A stretch of 64,000 bases of DNA from assembly GCF_007741535.1 (NCBI RefSeq), contig NZ_CP036525.1:8478492-8542491 (forward strand), in the 5' to 3' direction. Under the pieces are notes generated by a model that had not been told where the DNA came from, ran no database searches, and was given only the letters and a program-made list of their open reading frames with translations. The position numbers and the translations under genes were made by a program. This stretch comes from Rubripirellula lacrimiformis (GTDB lineage: Bacteria; Planctomycetota; Planctomycetia; Pirellulales; Pirellulaceae). Below are positions 54,985-64,000 of this stretch, piece by piece; within the stretch, counting starts at the first letter, position 1, and each line of letters opens with the position of its first letter.

Positions 54985-57591
54985 GTGTGGGGCGTGTCGA
55001 TTTTCCAGTCGCTATCGTTGCTGTCCGATCAAGCTGGTTCTCGTCTCCGCCAATCGACTCATCAGCAACCCTTGTTGTTGGTTGCCATCGCCACAGTGGC
55101 CGGCATCCTGATCGATTCCAGTTTGTGCCAACCGGGTGTCTCTGTTTCGCCGACGGTCCGGTTTTGGATTTGGATGATCGCGATTGCCGCCGGGTTGTTG
55201 ATCACTGCGTTGGGATCCAACTTCCAAACCTCTCGCGGGCCACGATATGGAACCGCGATTTCGGCGGTGATGTTGATGTTGCCTGTCGGGGCACTGGATC
55301 ATCTTTGGCAACAAGATTCGTATCAGGCCTCGCCGATCGCCAATCGATTGGACGATCAGGCGGTACCGACGATCGTCGAAGGCGTCGTCGACCGACCCGC
55401 GGTACTTCGGCGACACCCGATGGCCCAACGTCGAATTCGACAGTCACAATCCGAATGGCAGACCCAATTGGAAGTCGACATCGATCAGATGCGTGTTGGC
55501 CGGGATAACGTTCCGATGCTGGGTCGATTGTTGGTCAGTGTCGGCGGCCGGTGTGATCATCTTCGTCCCGGTGATCGGGTGCGTGTTTACGGAAAGATTC
55601 GCGGGGTCGGCCCAGCGACCAATCCAGGCGAAACCGATCAGTCGGATTTCTACGAGCGTCGCGGTTTGCACGGACGGGTGGAAGTCGATCGGACGGACCA
55701 GATCCAGGTCATCGGTCCTACGGCACACGGGTACGCATTTTCGCGTTGGATCGCCGGGATTGCGAACCGAGGTCGCGATGGTTTGCTGGACCGCTTGGGC
55801 CCGCAAACAGGTCCGCTGGCCGTGGCCCTCGTGATCGGACAACGGGACTTCGTTGACAACGCGACTCGCGACCAATTGTTGGTGACCGGTACCGCCCATT
55901 TATTGTCTGTCAGCGGAATGCATTTGGCGATCGTTGTGATGATGACCACCTGGATCGCGATGCTGCTTCGGCTTCCCATGCCGATGAAGATCGTCGTGAT
56001 CTTGGTGGTCTGCGTTTTCTACTGTGCGATCACCGGTGCAAGGCCTCCGGTCATGCGAGCCGCGGTATTGGTTTCGACGTTGATGTTTGGAATCTGGATG
56101 CGGCGACCCGGGCAAGCGATCAACACGCTGTCGTTGGCAGCCATCGCGCTGGTGCTTTGGAACCCGCTGAATGTTTTCAGTGTCGGCGTGCAGTTGTCGT
56201 TCATGGCGGTGGCCACCTTGGTGCTGTGCAGCGGCCATGGTCGAACCGGGTCGGCAGCGGTGGACGAGGCCATTCGGCAAGAGGAACAACTGACGCGTCT
56301 GGCCGAATCGGCGCGGTCACGACCGATGGTTACGCTGCGCTATCTGCAGAGCATTGTGGCGCAATTGTTGTGGTTTAGCGCCTGCGTTTCGATCGTCAGT
56401 TTGCCGTTGGTGTGGCATCAGTTCCACGTCGTGTCGTTGATCAGTGTCCCGACGAACGTGATTCTGGGTCCGATCCTGATGATTGCCTTGGCGTCGGGGA
56501 TCGCGACCGCGGCGGCGACGATGATTTTCCCGGCGATCGCTGCGGTGCCTGCGATCGTCTGTGACCGATCTCTGGCCTTGATGGGATGGATCATCGGGAC
56601 CGCATCTCGTTTGCCGCTGGGGCATGCATGGCTGCCCGCACCGCCAACGACCTGGGTCATCGTGTTCTATGTCGTGTTGGCGGCGACGTTGCTGTTGCCA
56701 AGCGGTATCCATGCGCGGCGTCTGCGGTATGGATGGATCGCGGTTTGGTGTGCGATTGCGTTGGGGGTCGCGACGAAGCCAAAGCCGATGCCGACCCAAT
56801 CGATCGAAGCAACCTTTATCGACGTCGGCCATGGGACCAGCGTGGTGATCCGCCAACGCGAACAAGACGGCACCGTCGCAGTCTGGCTGTACGATTGTGG
56901 ATGGTTGGGCAACGAAGTCGGCAGCAGTCGCGACATCGACCTGTCGCTTTGGTCGTTGGGTGTGACCCGACTCAACGGCGTCTTCTTGTCTCACGCCGAC
57001 GCCGACCATTTCAACGCTTTGCCGGGGGTGCTACGTCGGTTTCGTGTCGATCGGATCTGGACACCACCGGGCATGCTGGAGGAACCCGAACCGGCATTGG
57101 TCCCCATCCGGGAAGCGGTTGCCCATTCCAACGTCCCGGTAATCGAAATGGATGATCGGCATACCATCGTCCATCGTGGCATCCGGATCCAGGTTCTGCA
57201 TCCGCCGCCGGTTCGCATCGACGGCAGCGACAACGCGAATTCGTTGGTGATCCAGATCGATCGGGGTGGCCAATCGTTGCTGTTGCCTGGTGACTTAGAA
57301 CCACCGGGGACGGGCGCATTGGTCCGAAAGCGACGCCCGTCCCCCGGTGGCGTGTTGATGGCACCACACCATGGGAGCCTGCAGATGGACGCTGGGGTGG
57401 TGCTGCAGTGGGCCCGGCCATCGGAAGTCGTCGTCAGCGGAGGCCAGCGAGCCGGCCGTCCCGAGGTCGCCACCATGCTGTCCCAGTACGGTGCGGCGGT
57501 GCACGTGACCCGTACGGATGGGGCGATCCGCGTCCGAATTGACCAGGATGGAAAAATCGAAGTGCGAAGTTGGCTGGCCCAACCCTGGTAA
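54985..57591 (+). CDS. comEC: ComEC/Rec2 DNA-uptake channel protein
   Basis: 868 residues beginning at GTG 54985 (a second GTG at 54994). The layout is complete: hydrophobic N-terminus and an OB-like DUF4131 domain to about residue 240; the competence core with LLSVSGMHLAIVV near residue 308 and about eight transmembrane segments; and a C-terminal metallo-beta-lactamase domain from about residue 605 (TFIDVGHGTSVVIR, SHADADHFNALPG, LLPGDLEPPG, APHHGS). ComEC passes single-stranded DNA across the inner membrane. No other competence genes are in the window. Confidence 0.92.
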   Translation: MWGVSIFQSLSLLSDQAGSRLRQSTHQQPLLLVAIATVAGILIDSSLCQPGVSVSPTVRFWIWMIAIAAGLLITALGSNFQTSRGPRYGTAISAVMLMLPVGALDHLWQQDSYQASPIANRLDDQAVPTIVEGVVDRPAVLRRHPMAQRRIRQSQSEWQTQLEVDIDQMRVGRDNVPMLGRLLVSVGGRCDHLRPGDRVRVYGKIRGVGPATNPGETDQSDFYERRGLHGRVEVDRTDQIQVIGPTAHGYAFSRWIAGIANRGRDGLLDRLGPQTGPLAVALVIGQRDFVDNATRDQLLVTGTAHLLSVSGMHLAIVVMMTTWIAMLLRLPMPMKIVVILVVCVFYCAITGARPPVMRAAVLVSTLMFGIWMRRPGQAINTLSLAAIALVLWNPLNVFSVGVQLSFMAVATLVLCSGHGRTGSAAVDEAIRQEEQLTRLAESARSRPMVTLRYLQSIVAQLLWFSACVSIVSLPLVWHQFHVVSLISVPTNVILGPILMIALASGIATAAATMIFPAIAAVPAIVCDRSLALMGWIIGTASRLPLGHAWLPAPPTTWVIVFYVVLAATLLLPSGIHARRLRYGWIAVWCAIALGVATKPKPMPTQSIEATFIDVGHGTSVVIRQREQDGTVAVWLYDCGWLGNEVGSSRDIDLSLWSLGVTRLNGVFLSHADADHFNALPGVLRRFRVDRIWTPPGMLEEPEPALVPIREAVAHSNVPVIEMDDRHTIVHRGIRIQVLHPPPVRIDGSDNANSLVIQIDRGGQSLLLPGDLEPPGTGALVRKRRPSPGGVLMAPHHGSLQMDAGVVLQWARPSEVVVSGGQRAGRPEVATMLSQYGAAVHVTRTDGAIRVRIDQDGKIEVRSWLAQPW

Positions 57592-57738
57592 AAGCGGCCC
57601 ATGGGCGGCCTATGGGCGGGGCAGGGCAGTATCGACGAATCAGTCATTTTCGTCGCAGCAGGTAGGCATTTTCTTACTAGCAGGTAGGATTGAGCGGTTT
57701 GACGACACGCCGTCCTCTGAAGCCAAATCGGGGCGCCC

Positions 57739-58701
57739 ATGTTGACTATCCTTCGCGAAATCACTGTCACCTGCTTTCTAGCCAGCTACCTCATAGTCCT
57801 GGTACTGGAATTGCTGCGCCTTTGCGGTCGCATTCCGGGGCGGGGCTTAGCGGTCATCGTGATGATGGTCATCGGGCTGTTTACCCACGTTTGTTACCTG
57901 CTGCTGCAAGCCACCGCTGCCGGGGGGACTGACGCTGGCATGTTGGCCACCTGGTCGGATTGGTCCCTGTTGCTGTCGCTCGCAACCGCGATTTGTTTCT
58001 TTGTGTTCTACCTGCGACGCCCCGATACGATCGTCAGCTTCTTTTTCCTGCCGGTGGTGATGGGGTTGATCGCGTTGGCCTTAGCCGTGCGTCACCTGCC
58101 ACCGTTCACGCGGACCGAAGCGGTCGAAGTGTGGCGAAATGTTCACGCGGCATCGATGGCGACCGGATCGGCAGCCGTTCTGGTCGGATTCCTGGCCGGC
58201 GTCATGTACTTGGTTCAATCGTGGCGGCTGAAACGACACCGGGCCGGTTCGTCGCTTCGGCTACCAACGCTGGAATCCCTCGGACGACTCAACCGCCGTT
58301 GCCTGATCATCAGCACGGTCGCTGTGGCCCTGGGCCTGTTGTCGGGCGTGGTGATGAATCTGAATCGGTGGGGCTACGTCAGTTGGACCGACCGCGGTGT
58401 CTTGCTGAGTCTGTTGTTGTTGATCTGGTTGGTCGGCGCGACGTTGATGGAATTCTTTTATGCCCCCGCCAGCCGCGGTCGCAAAGCGGTGTACCTGACG
58501 CTGGCCAGCCTAGGGTTTCTGATCTTGGCGATGGTCGGCATCCTGACCACCCCGCACGGACAAACCAAGCCCGATGATGCAGCCGCAGAGGTCGAATCAG
58601 CGGCTGATTTGACCAGTACAAACTCGCCTCTGCCCGACCAAAGCGGCGATTCGACCCCGATCCAAAACACGCCCTCCCTGGCTGGGGAGACGGCACCTTG
58701 A
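57739..58701 (+). CDS. hemX: CcsA/HemX-like cytochrome c assembly membrane protein
   Basis: 320 residues with about eight hydrophobic segments. The family signature is the WRNVHAASMATGSAAVL segment near residue 133 with its conserved His and the later LLIWLVGATLMEFF. C-terminal 50 residues are acidic and disordered. It overlaps hemA (TTGA at 58698), the arrangement seen for HemX, a membrane protein reported to modulate GluTR level in other bacteria; CcsA-type heme handling is the alternative. Confidence 0.82.
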   Translation: MLTILREITVTCFLASYLIVLVLELLRLCGRIPGRGLAVIVMMVIGLFTHVCYLLLQATAAGGTDAGMLATWSDWSLLLSLATAICFFVFYLRRPDTIVSFFFLPVVMGLIALALAVRHLPPFTRTEAVEVWRNVHAASMATGSAAVLVGFLAGVMYLVQSWRLKRHRAGSSLRLPTLESLGRLNRRCLIISTVAVALGLLSGVVMNLNRWGYVSWTDRGVLLSLLLLIWLVGATLMEFFYAPASRGRKAVYLTLASLGFLILAMVGILTTPHGQTKPDDAAAEVESAADLTSTNSPLPDQSGDSTPIQNTPSLAGETAP

Positions 58702-59978
58702 ACCTGCAGATGATCGGCTGCAGCCATCACGATGCGGCTGTTGAATTTCGAGAAAAAATTGCCTTCACTAGCAGTCAAGTTAGTGAAGCGCTGAAGGCGT
58801 TTCGCAGCCAATTTCCCGGCGGTGAACTCGTTCTAGTCAGCACCTGCAATCGCATCGAACTGTACACCACCACCGGCGACGACCAACAACTTGACCGCGA
58901 CGCGGTCGCCAAGTTTCTGGCCGATCAACACTCGCTAGGTGTCGACGAAGTCATCGACCAGATGATCTATCGGGCGGGCATCGAAGCGGTCGAACACCTG
59001 TTCACCGTCGCCGCCAGCCTGGACAGCATGGTGGTTGGCGAAGCTCAGATCTTGGCTCAAGTCAAACAGGCTTACGACCTGGCCTGCGTCAACGATTCCG
59101 CCGGTGCGGTGACTCACAGCGTGTTTCAAGCCGCCAATCGAGCTGCCAAACGCGTCCAGCAAGAAACATCGATCCACCGCCGCCGCGTCAGCGTCCCCAG
59201 TGTGGCCGTGGGCGAGGTGATCCCCGAAGTGTTCGATTCGCTGCGTAAAAAACGCGTCGTCATCTGCGGTGCCGGCGAAATGGGCGAAGAAACCCTGCGC
59301 TACCTTCAACAGGCCGGTGCCAGCGATGTCCATATCCTGAACCGCAGCCACGACCGTGCAGTAGCACTGGCCAAATCGTTCGACGCCGTCGCTGTGCCAT
59401 GGTCCGAGCTGAATGATGAAGTGGTCGCCGCCGACGTGCTGATCGGCGCCACGTCGGCCACCGAACCGATCATCACTCATGACGCCTTTGTCCCGCTACA
59501 CACACGACGTCGCAATCGTGTGCTGCTGATTCTGGATTTGGCCGTACCGCGTGACTTCGATCCATCGATCGGCGAAATGACCAGCGTCTACCTGTACGGA
59601 ATCGATGACTTGAAGGCCGCTTGCGAACGCAATCGCCGCGAACGCCAAAAAGAATGGCCCAAGGCCAAACAGATCATCGCCGAAGAAACCGAACGTTTCG
59701 TCCAAGCGATCCACCATCGGGCGACCGGGCCGGTGATCCAACGACTGCGCAGCCAAGCGAACGAGTTGAAAAAGGACGAACTGGATCGGCTGAAGAACAA
59801 ACTAGCACTGGATCCGGCCGACACGGCGACCGCGAAAGAAATCGAAAAGTCGTTTGACCGATTGATCAATAAACTTTTGCACCCGCCGTTAGCATCGATT
59901 CGCGACGACGCGGCCGAGGGTCATCGGCAAGGATTGCTAGAAGCGGTCCGGCAACTGTTCAATCTGGGCGACGACTGA
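58698..59978 (+). CDS. hemA: Glutamyl-tRNA reductase
   Basis: 426 residues from TTG at 58698, inside the hemX stop codon. The catalytic cysteine is in LVSTCNRIELYTT near residue 51, followed by the AEAQILAQVKQAY-type segment (GEAQILAQVKQAYDLA), the NADPH domain (VVICGAGEMGEETLRYL) and ADVLIGATSATEPII, then the dimerisation helices. First committed step of C5 tetrapyrrole synthesis: reduces glutamyl-tRNA to glutamate-1-semialdehyde. An ATG four codons in (MIGCSHHDA) is another start. Confidence 0.93.
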   Translation: MNLQMIGCSHHDAAVEFREKIAFTSSQVSEALKAFRSQFPGGELVLVSTCNRIELYTTTGDDQQLDRDAVAKFLADQHSLGVDEVIDQMIYRAGIEAVEHLFTVAASLDSMVVGEAQILAQVKQAYDLACVNDSAGAVTHSVFQAANRAAKRVQQETSIHRRRVSVPSVAVGEVIPEVFDSLRKKRVVICGAGEMGEETLRYLQQAGASDVHILNRSHDRAVALAKSFDAVAVPWSELNDEVVAADVLIGATSATEPIITHDAFVPLHTRRRNRVLLILDLAVPRDFDPSIGEMTSVYLYGIDDLKAACERNRRERQKEWPKAKQIIAEETERFVQAIHHRATGPVIQRLRSQANELKKDELDRLKNKLALDPADTATAKEIEKSFDRLINKLLHPPLASIRDDAAEGHRQGLLEAVRQLFNLGDD

Positions 59979-60257
59979 TCGAGCGCCGGCATGCGGCGAT
60001 CGAGCGAGACATCGGTTCCAGGACATCATCCGTCAAGTGACTGGATGATCGATGCGCTGGCGAATCGTGGATGGACGTCGCAGCGTTTGAGAGCGGGCGG
60101 TCGGGCTAGGCGACCCCTAATATCGCGCTGCCGCAATTTGACTGCCGCAGAGGCAATTCAAACCATTGGCAATCCGAACCATTTTCGCTGCGATTCAACT
60201 GGCGCTGTGAATCCACTGACGCATTGGCACTGGCGTTAGGCGACCGAGGTCAGGGAA

Positions 60258-61541
60258 TCAGTCCCATTCTTCTTCGTCTTCTTCTGCGTCGTCGGCGCTA
60301 TCATCAGCGTCGTCGTCCTCGCTCCAGTCTTCGTCGTCGTCTTCTTCTTCATCGTCGTCGGCGGAGTCATCTTCTTCGTCGTCGTCTTCATCATCGTCGT
60401 CGTCATCGTCATCGTCGTCGACTTCTTCCCAGTCGTCTTCGAGTTCGTCGTCGTCCTCTTCATCGTCGTCGTCGTCGTCGTCCCAATCATCGTCGTCGTC
60501 ATCGTCATCATCCCAATCTTCATCGTCGTCATCATCGACGTCGATTTCGATTTCGTCTTCATCATCCTCGATGATGGCAACAGGGGCATCACCGATCGCC
60601 TGGGCAGCGGCAGCGGCCAGTCCAAGCGGGTTGGCGTCAGCGATCGGGGTAACTGCAAAATCGGCGGCTTGGCCGAGAACTGGCGCGACAGAGGCACTCA
60701 CGACAGGCTCCTTCGTGGATGTCGACAAATCATCAAGGGGTAAATCGGGTTGGGCGTCATCGTTCAACGTTTGCCAATCGATCGGCGGCAAAGCGTCCGT
60801 ATTGGCTAGCCCGAACAGTTGTAAGAAGCGTTTAGTAGTACCGTAAAGATAAGGCCGTCCAAGTTCTTCGCTACGGCCCGCAATTCGTATCAAATCTCGT
60901 TCCATCAATTGCCTCAGCAATTCACCGCAGGCTACCCCGCGGATCGCTTCGGCACTCGCTCGCGACACCGGCTGGCGGTAAGCAACGACCGCAAGCGTTT
61001 CCATCATCGGCGTCGACAGCCTCGTCGCTGGAGGCAAATGTCCCAGTCGGGCCAACCAAGGTGCTAACGTTGGATGAGTTAGCATCCGAAAGCCGCCTGC
61101 GACCTGTTCTACCCGAATGGCGCGTCCAAGAGTGTCATAAACACGATTCAGCTGGCGGACAAGTGTACGAGCCTCGGTAGCGTCCGCCAAGTGAGCCAAT
61201 TGAGCAAGTTTACGCGGGCTTAGCGGCGTCTTGGAGATCAACAGGACACCCTCGACTCGCATTCGCCGCACCCGCGGATCTTCGTCATCCTCTTCGCCGG
61301 CCGCATCGCCCGCTAGGTCCTCGGTCGCGTGGTCGCCGATCACCGCCAACGACACCGAATAAGGTCGGCGTAGGCCCCTGCGATGTGTTTGCGAAGCCGT
61401 CGCCACCGACGTTTGGACGCTGGAAACCTGATTTCCCGCGCCTTGAGTCCCCAGACCGGACGCACTTTGGGCCTGCGCCAACCAGGACCGACCGCCCCAC
61501 TGGGATACTCGATGATCGGCGGGGGACCAAAGTCGCTGCAT
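60258..61541 (-). CDS. scpB: Segregation and condensation protein B with a long acidic tail
   Basis: 427 residues. ScpB's two winged-helix domains occupy about residues 95-260: VEGVLLISKTPLSPRKLAQLA, then MMETLAVVAYRQPVSRASAE, IRG, GRPYLYGTTKRFLQLFGL. ScpB binds ScpA and SMC for chromosome compaction. The N-terminus is extended by about 90 poorly conserved residues. From about residue 320 to the end some 105 residues are nearly all Asp and Glu with a few Trp, encoded by the reiterated GTCGTC/ATCGTC stretch at 60258-60570. The tail is the most acidic segment in this window. Confidence 0.9.
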   Translation of the reverse strand: MQRLWSPADHRVSQWGGRSWLAQAQSASGLGTQGAGNQVSSVQTSVATASQTHRRGLRRPYSVSLAVIGDHATEDLAGDAAGEEDDEDPRVRRMRVEGVLLISKTPLSPRKLAQLAHLADATEARTLVRQLNRVYDTLGRAIRVEQVAGGFRMLTHPTLAPWLARLGHLPPATRLSTPMMETLAVVAYRQPVSRASAEAIRGVACGELLRQLMERDLIRIAGRSEELGRPYLYGTTKRFLQLFGLANTDALPPIDWQTLNDDAQPDLPLDDLSTSTKEPVVSASVAPVLGQAADFAVTPIADANPLGLAAAAAQAIGDAPVAIIEDDEDEIEIDVDDDDDEDWDDDDDDDDDWDDDDDDDEEDDDELEDDWEEVDDDDDDDDDDEDDDEEDDSADDDEEEDDDEDWSEDDDADDSADDAEEDEEEWD

Positions 61542-61594
61542 GGCTTAAACTAAAAGGAAACTGGAACCAGCGGGTGGATCAACATTGAATTTTA

Positions 61595-61662
61595 GGGCAG
61601 CGGAACTCGCCAAGAGTTTCGGCTGCATGGTGAATTGCCAAACGTCTTGTCGACTGTCGCGG
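61595..61662. repeat. Dispersed palindromic repeat, copy E (decayed)
   Basis: AGCGGAACTCGCCAAGAGTTTCGGC matches the left arm of the family; the right arm (GTCTTGTCGACTGTCGCGGC) has drifted. It lies between the divergent scpB and 61.8-kb genes. Confidence 0.65.
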
Positions 61663-61787
61663 CCTGCAAACGCTTATTCTGATTCGTGACAAACCACTCG
61701 ATCGGATTGTCGGTCACTTCGGTGATCAACGCTCACTGAACGGTCTTTTCTGATTTCACTCGCGCAACATCTCGCAAGCAGCCTTCC

Positions 61788-62540
61788 ATGTCCACATCGG
61801 TTTCCCATGACCCGCCGGCTTCCGATTCCGTCGCCGGCGGTACCGGACCACCCGATCGGCGATCCAAACTTAGCCGCGGCGCGCGTGGAGCTCGGATTGC
61901 GATCGCGATCGGTGCAGCCCTGTTGTTCTCGATCGTCGGTTTTTTGGTCATCTGGACTCAAGGCCATGTCAGCGGAAGTGAGTTTTCGCCCACACATTTT
62001 CAACAACGGGATTTCAGTTTCTACGAAATTCCCCTGTTGCAGATGCAGATTACCCCCATCCGTCGGACCGGAACGACACCAGCAACGGCCACCTATCTGC
62101 GGCAAAATGGACTGATCACTACTGCCAACGGAGCACCCACGACCTGGCATCTGGTGTCGATCTCGCGTGGACTGACCGGGGAAAAACCGGATGACGCCGA
62201 ACTTTTGACCGCGCCGCTCGGAATGCTGGACGGCAGCAACGAATACTGGCGGCAATGGAGCATCGATCACCCCGAAAACGCCAAGATCCTGTGGCCCGTG
62301 ATCCAACGCTTGGCCAACCGCGAACTGTACATCCTGGTGCCCGCTTTGTTGGAATTGGCTCAACCCGATGCCGAGCCCAAGCAATTGCAAGCGTCGATCG
62401 ACCGGTATCTGAAAAGCCAGTACGCGCAATTGATTCGCGAATTTGCCGATGCCGGACGTCGCGATGTAGCCATCGAATTGCTTGACGAAGCCCAAACGGA
62501 CTTCCCCGATGACCCGGCGATCACGCAGATGAAGATCTAA
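61788..62540 (+). CDS. Single-pass membrane protein of unknown function
   Basis: 250 residues: Ser/Pro/Gly/Arg-rich cytoplasmic N-terminus, one transmembrane segment near residues 37-56 (IAIAIGAALLFSIVGFLVIW), then a domain with IPLLQMQITPIRRTG, and a helical end resembling tetratricopeptide pairs (AQLIREFADAGRRDVAIEL, LLDEAQTDFPDDPAI). No named family. 73 bp upstream of the cysteine desulfurase gene. Confidence 0.6.
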   Translation: MSTSVSHDPPASDSVAGGTGPPDRRSKLSRGARGARIAIAIGAALLFSIVGFLVIWTQGHVSGSEFSPTHFQQRDFSFYEIPLLQMQITPIRRTGTTPATATYLRQNGLITTANGAPTTWHLVSISRGLTGEKPDDAELLTAPLGMLDGSNEYWRQWSIDHPENAKILWPVIQRLANRELYILVPALLELAQPDAEPKQLQASIDRYLKSQYAQLIREFADAGRRDVAIELLDEAQTDFPDDPAITQMKI

Positions 62541-62613
62541 GACCGTCCGCGGAAACCGACGGACCCAAGCGATTCCGAATTCAATCCATGTTTCTTTTCC
62601 TTGTTCTTTCGAT

Positions 62614-63831
62614 TTGCCGATTCCCTTGATCTACCTCGACAACAACGCCACGACCGCGATCGATCCACGGGTCGCCGAAGTTTTGGCGCGGGAATGGTCC
62701 GCCGGCCCCGCCAACCCGTCGTCGTTGCATTGGTCCGGACGCTCGGCCCGCGCTCGGATCGAATCAGCAATGGAAACAATGGGTGGGTTCCTTGGCACCC
62801 GATTGGACGAACCCGGTGGTCCGCGTTTGATCTTCACCAGCGGCGGCACCGAATCGAACAACCTGGCGCTAACCGGTTTGGGGGAACCAGCGTCCGACGG
62901 TCGGCTTGGCCCGATCGTGATCAGCCGGATCGAACATCCCTCGGTGATCGCTGCAGCCGAAGCCATCGCAGCAGCATCCGATCGTCCGATTCGCTGGCTG
63001 GACGTCGATCCAGACGGGGTCATCCGATTGGATCGATTGCCCGACTTGATCGCGGGAAGGGCGGCCGACGACAACAACGACGACAACGAAACCGCCGCAT
63101 CGCTGGTTTCGATCATGTCGGCCAACAACGAAACCGGCATCATCCAACCGATCCAGCAGGTCGCACAGATCTGCCGCGCCGCAGGTGTACCGTTGCACGT
63201 CGATGCGACCCAATCGATCGGCAAAGTCCCGCTAAAACTGGGCAAATGGGGTGCGACAGCGGTCACCTTCGCGGCCCACAAATTTCATGGCCCAACCGGT
63301 ATCGGTGGACTCTGGTTGGCCGGTGGGACCAAGCTGCGTCCGATCTTTCACGGCGGCGAACAGCAGCTCGAATCACGCCCGGGGACGGAACCGGTCGCCC
63401 TGATCGTGGCCATGGCCGAAGCGATGCGATGGGCCTGCCTGGAACTGGACCAATCGGTCCTTTGGATGCGATCGTTGCGAGATGAATTGGAATCCGCGCT
63501 GACCATGTCGTTCCCAGATATCGTCGTCCAGGGCCGCTGCCAGGCATCTTCGGCGACCGATCGTCTGCCGGGCACCAGTTGCCTTTCCCTGGTCGGAACC
63601 GATCGTCAAGCGATGCTGATGGCTCTGGACATGGCCGGCATCGCCTGCAGCAGTGGGTCGGCATGCAGCAGTGGCAGCAGCCCCCCCAGCCATGTGCTGA
63701 TTGCGATGGATCGTCCGGAAATCGAGATTCGGTCTGCGCTGCGTTTCAGTGTGTCCAAGTTTTCCACCAAAGAAGAAATTTATCGATCGATTGAACGTAT
63801 CTCGTTATCTTACAAACGTTTACGTCGATAG
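62614..63831 (+). CDS. Cysteine desulfurase (NifS/IscS family)
   Basis: 405 residues from TTG at 62614; TTG at 62626 (giving IYLDNNATT) is the other candidate. Class V aminotransferase fold: IYLDNNATTAIDP, SGGTESNNLAL, NNETGIIQPI, the PLP lysine in FAAHKFHGPTGIGGLW near residue 224, and the catalytic cysteine loop in GIACSSGSACSSGS near residue 350. Supplies sulfur from cysteine to Fe-S and thio-cofactor assembly. No scaffold gene iscU follows in the visible part. Confidence 0.9.
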   Translation: MPIPLIYLDNNATTAIDPRVAEVLAREWSAGPANPSSLHWSGRSARARIESAMETMGGFLGTRLDEPGGPRLIFTSGGTESNNLALTGLGEPASDGRLGPIVISRIEHPSVIAAAEAIAAASDRPIRWLDVDPDGVIRLDRLPDLIAGRAADDNNDDNETAASLVSIMSANNETGIIQPIQQVAQICRAAGVPLHVDATQSIGKVPLKLGKWGATAVTFAAHKFHGPTGIGGLWLAGGTKLRPIFHGGEQQLESRPGTEPVALIVAMAEAMRWACLELDQSVLWMRSLRDELESALTMSFPDIVVQGRCQASSATDRLPGTSCLSLVGTDRQAMLMALDMAGIACSSGSACSSGSSPPSHVLIAMDRPEIEIRSALRFSVSKFSTKEEIYRSIERISLSYKRLRR

Positions 63832-64000
63832 CGACATGTGGATAACTCACGTTTTTCCACTCGCTTTTCCCCAATGATGTCCTACAATATTGGGTGTCCT
63901 GGCAAACTCCCTAAGTTGCCCGGACCACCCAATGGTTGTTGACGTTCCGAATTCTTGCCACAGATAGAAGTCTGTCGCAGACCCGTTCGCTGGTTTTACA
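63832..64000. other. Right-edge intergenic region with a DnaA-box-like 9-mer
   Basis: TGTGGATAA at 63837-63845 is a perfect match to the consensus DnaA box in reverse orientation, followed by a weaker TTTTTCCAC at 63853-63861 and an AT-rich stretch (CTACAATATTGGG). One good match in 170 bp is not enough to call an origin. Confidence 0.4.

Noticed and set aside
56317..57009. Minus-strand frame of 230 residues inside comEC
   Set aside because: Antisense to the conserved ComEC core; Arg/Asp/His-rich low-complexity translation.
60224..60574. Arg/His-rich plus-strand frame over the scpB tail
   Set aside because: It arises from the reiterated triplets encoding the acidic tail read on the other strand.

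Overview
The window looks like a chromosomal segment of a planctomycete, most likely of the Pirellulaceae (Rhodopirellula-like). I infer this from lineage-typical families: a DUF1549/DUF1553 protein next to a DUF1501 protein, a DUF1080 protein, a secreted sulfatase, an FG-GAP lipoprotein, an EF-hand lipoprotein, a lysine-rich histone H1-like protein, a small Tyr-rich secreted protein and frequent GTG/TTG starts. About 50 genes are supported. I saw no rRNA or tRNA gene, CRISPR array, intact transposase or phage gene.

Layout. (1) 1-11.2 kb, minus strand: a nitrate assimilation cluster. In transcription order it is nrtA (binding lipoprotein), nrtB (permease), two single-domain ATPases (nrtC-like, nrtD), a DmsB-DmsC-like fusion (Fe-S ferredoxin plus membrane anchor), nasA (Mo-bisMGD nitrate reductase), nirA (siroheme nitrite reductase) and the start of a CysJ-like flavoprotein that runs off the left edge. 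A beta-barrel porin with a Cys-rich N-terminus is divergent from nrtA (11.95-13.6 kb). (2) 13.7-26.2 kb: a membrane protein, a TPR protein with an FG-GAP/CxxCH lipoprotein, DUF4404 and DUF4112 proteins, an overlapping cyclase-OtnK pair, RarD, a Gly/Gln-rich secreted protein divergent from an M49-like peptidase, and a DUF1080 protein with a clear terminator. (3) 26.6-31.9 kb, minus: sulfatase, phosphotransferase-fold protein, FAD monooxygenase and two small membrane proteins. (4) 32.2-38.1 kb, plus: DUF1549/1553, DUF1501, EF-hand lipoprotein and a thioredoxin-like secreted protein. (5) 38.4-43.6 kb: sugar epimerase, NRDE/TANGO2 protein, a solitary FliN/SpoA protein, and membrane and secreted proteins of unknown function. 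(6) 44-49.2 kb: a PAS/degenerate AAA+/Fis protein overlapping a small unknown gene, Mrp ATPase, the H1-like protein and an M50 protease. (7) 49.3-63.8 kb: prolyl oligopeptidase, rfbB-rfbA, a YdcF-like protein, ComEC, HemX-HemA, ScpB with an extreme acidic tail, a membrane protein and a cysteine desulfurase.

At least five copies of one palindromic intergenic repeat are scattered through the window (22.2, 32.0, 33.9, 38.3 and 61.6 kb), with other palindromes beside them. The points most worth a second look are the membrane-anchored electron-transfer fusion inside an assimilatory nitrate cluster, a short N-terminal motif shared by NirA and its flavoprotein neighbour, the NtrC-like protein lacking its ATPase and sigma-54 contact motifs, the ScpB acidic tail, the lone SpoA protein and the repeat family. 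I did not find a clearly new multi-gene system. The nitrate cluster architecture is the best candidate.
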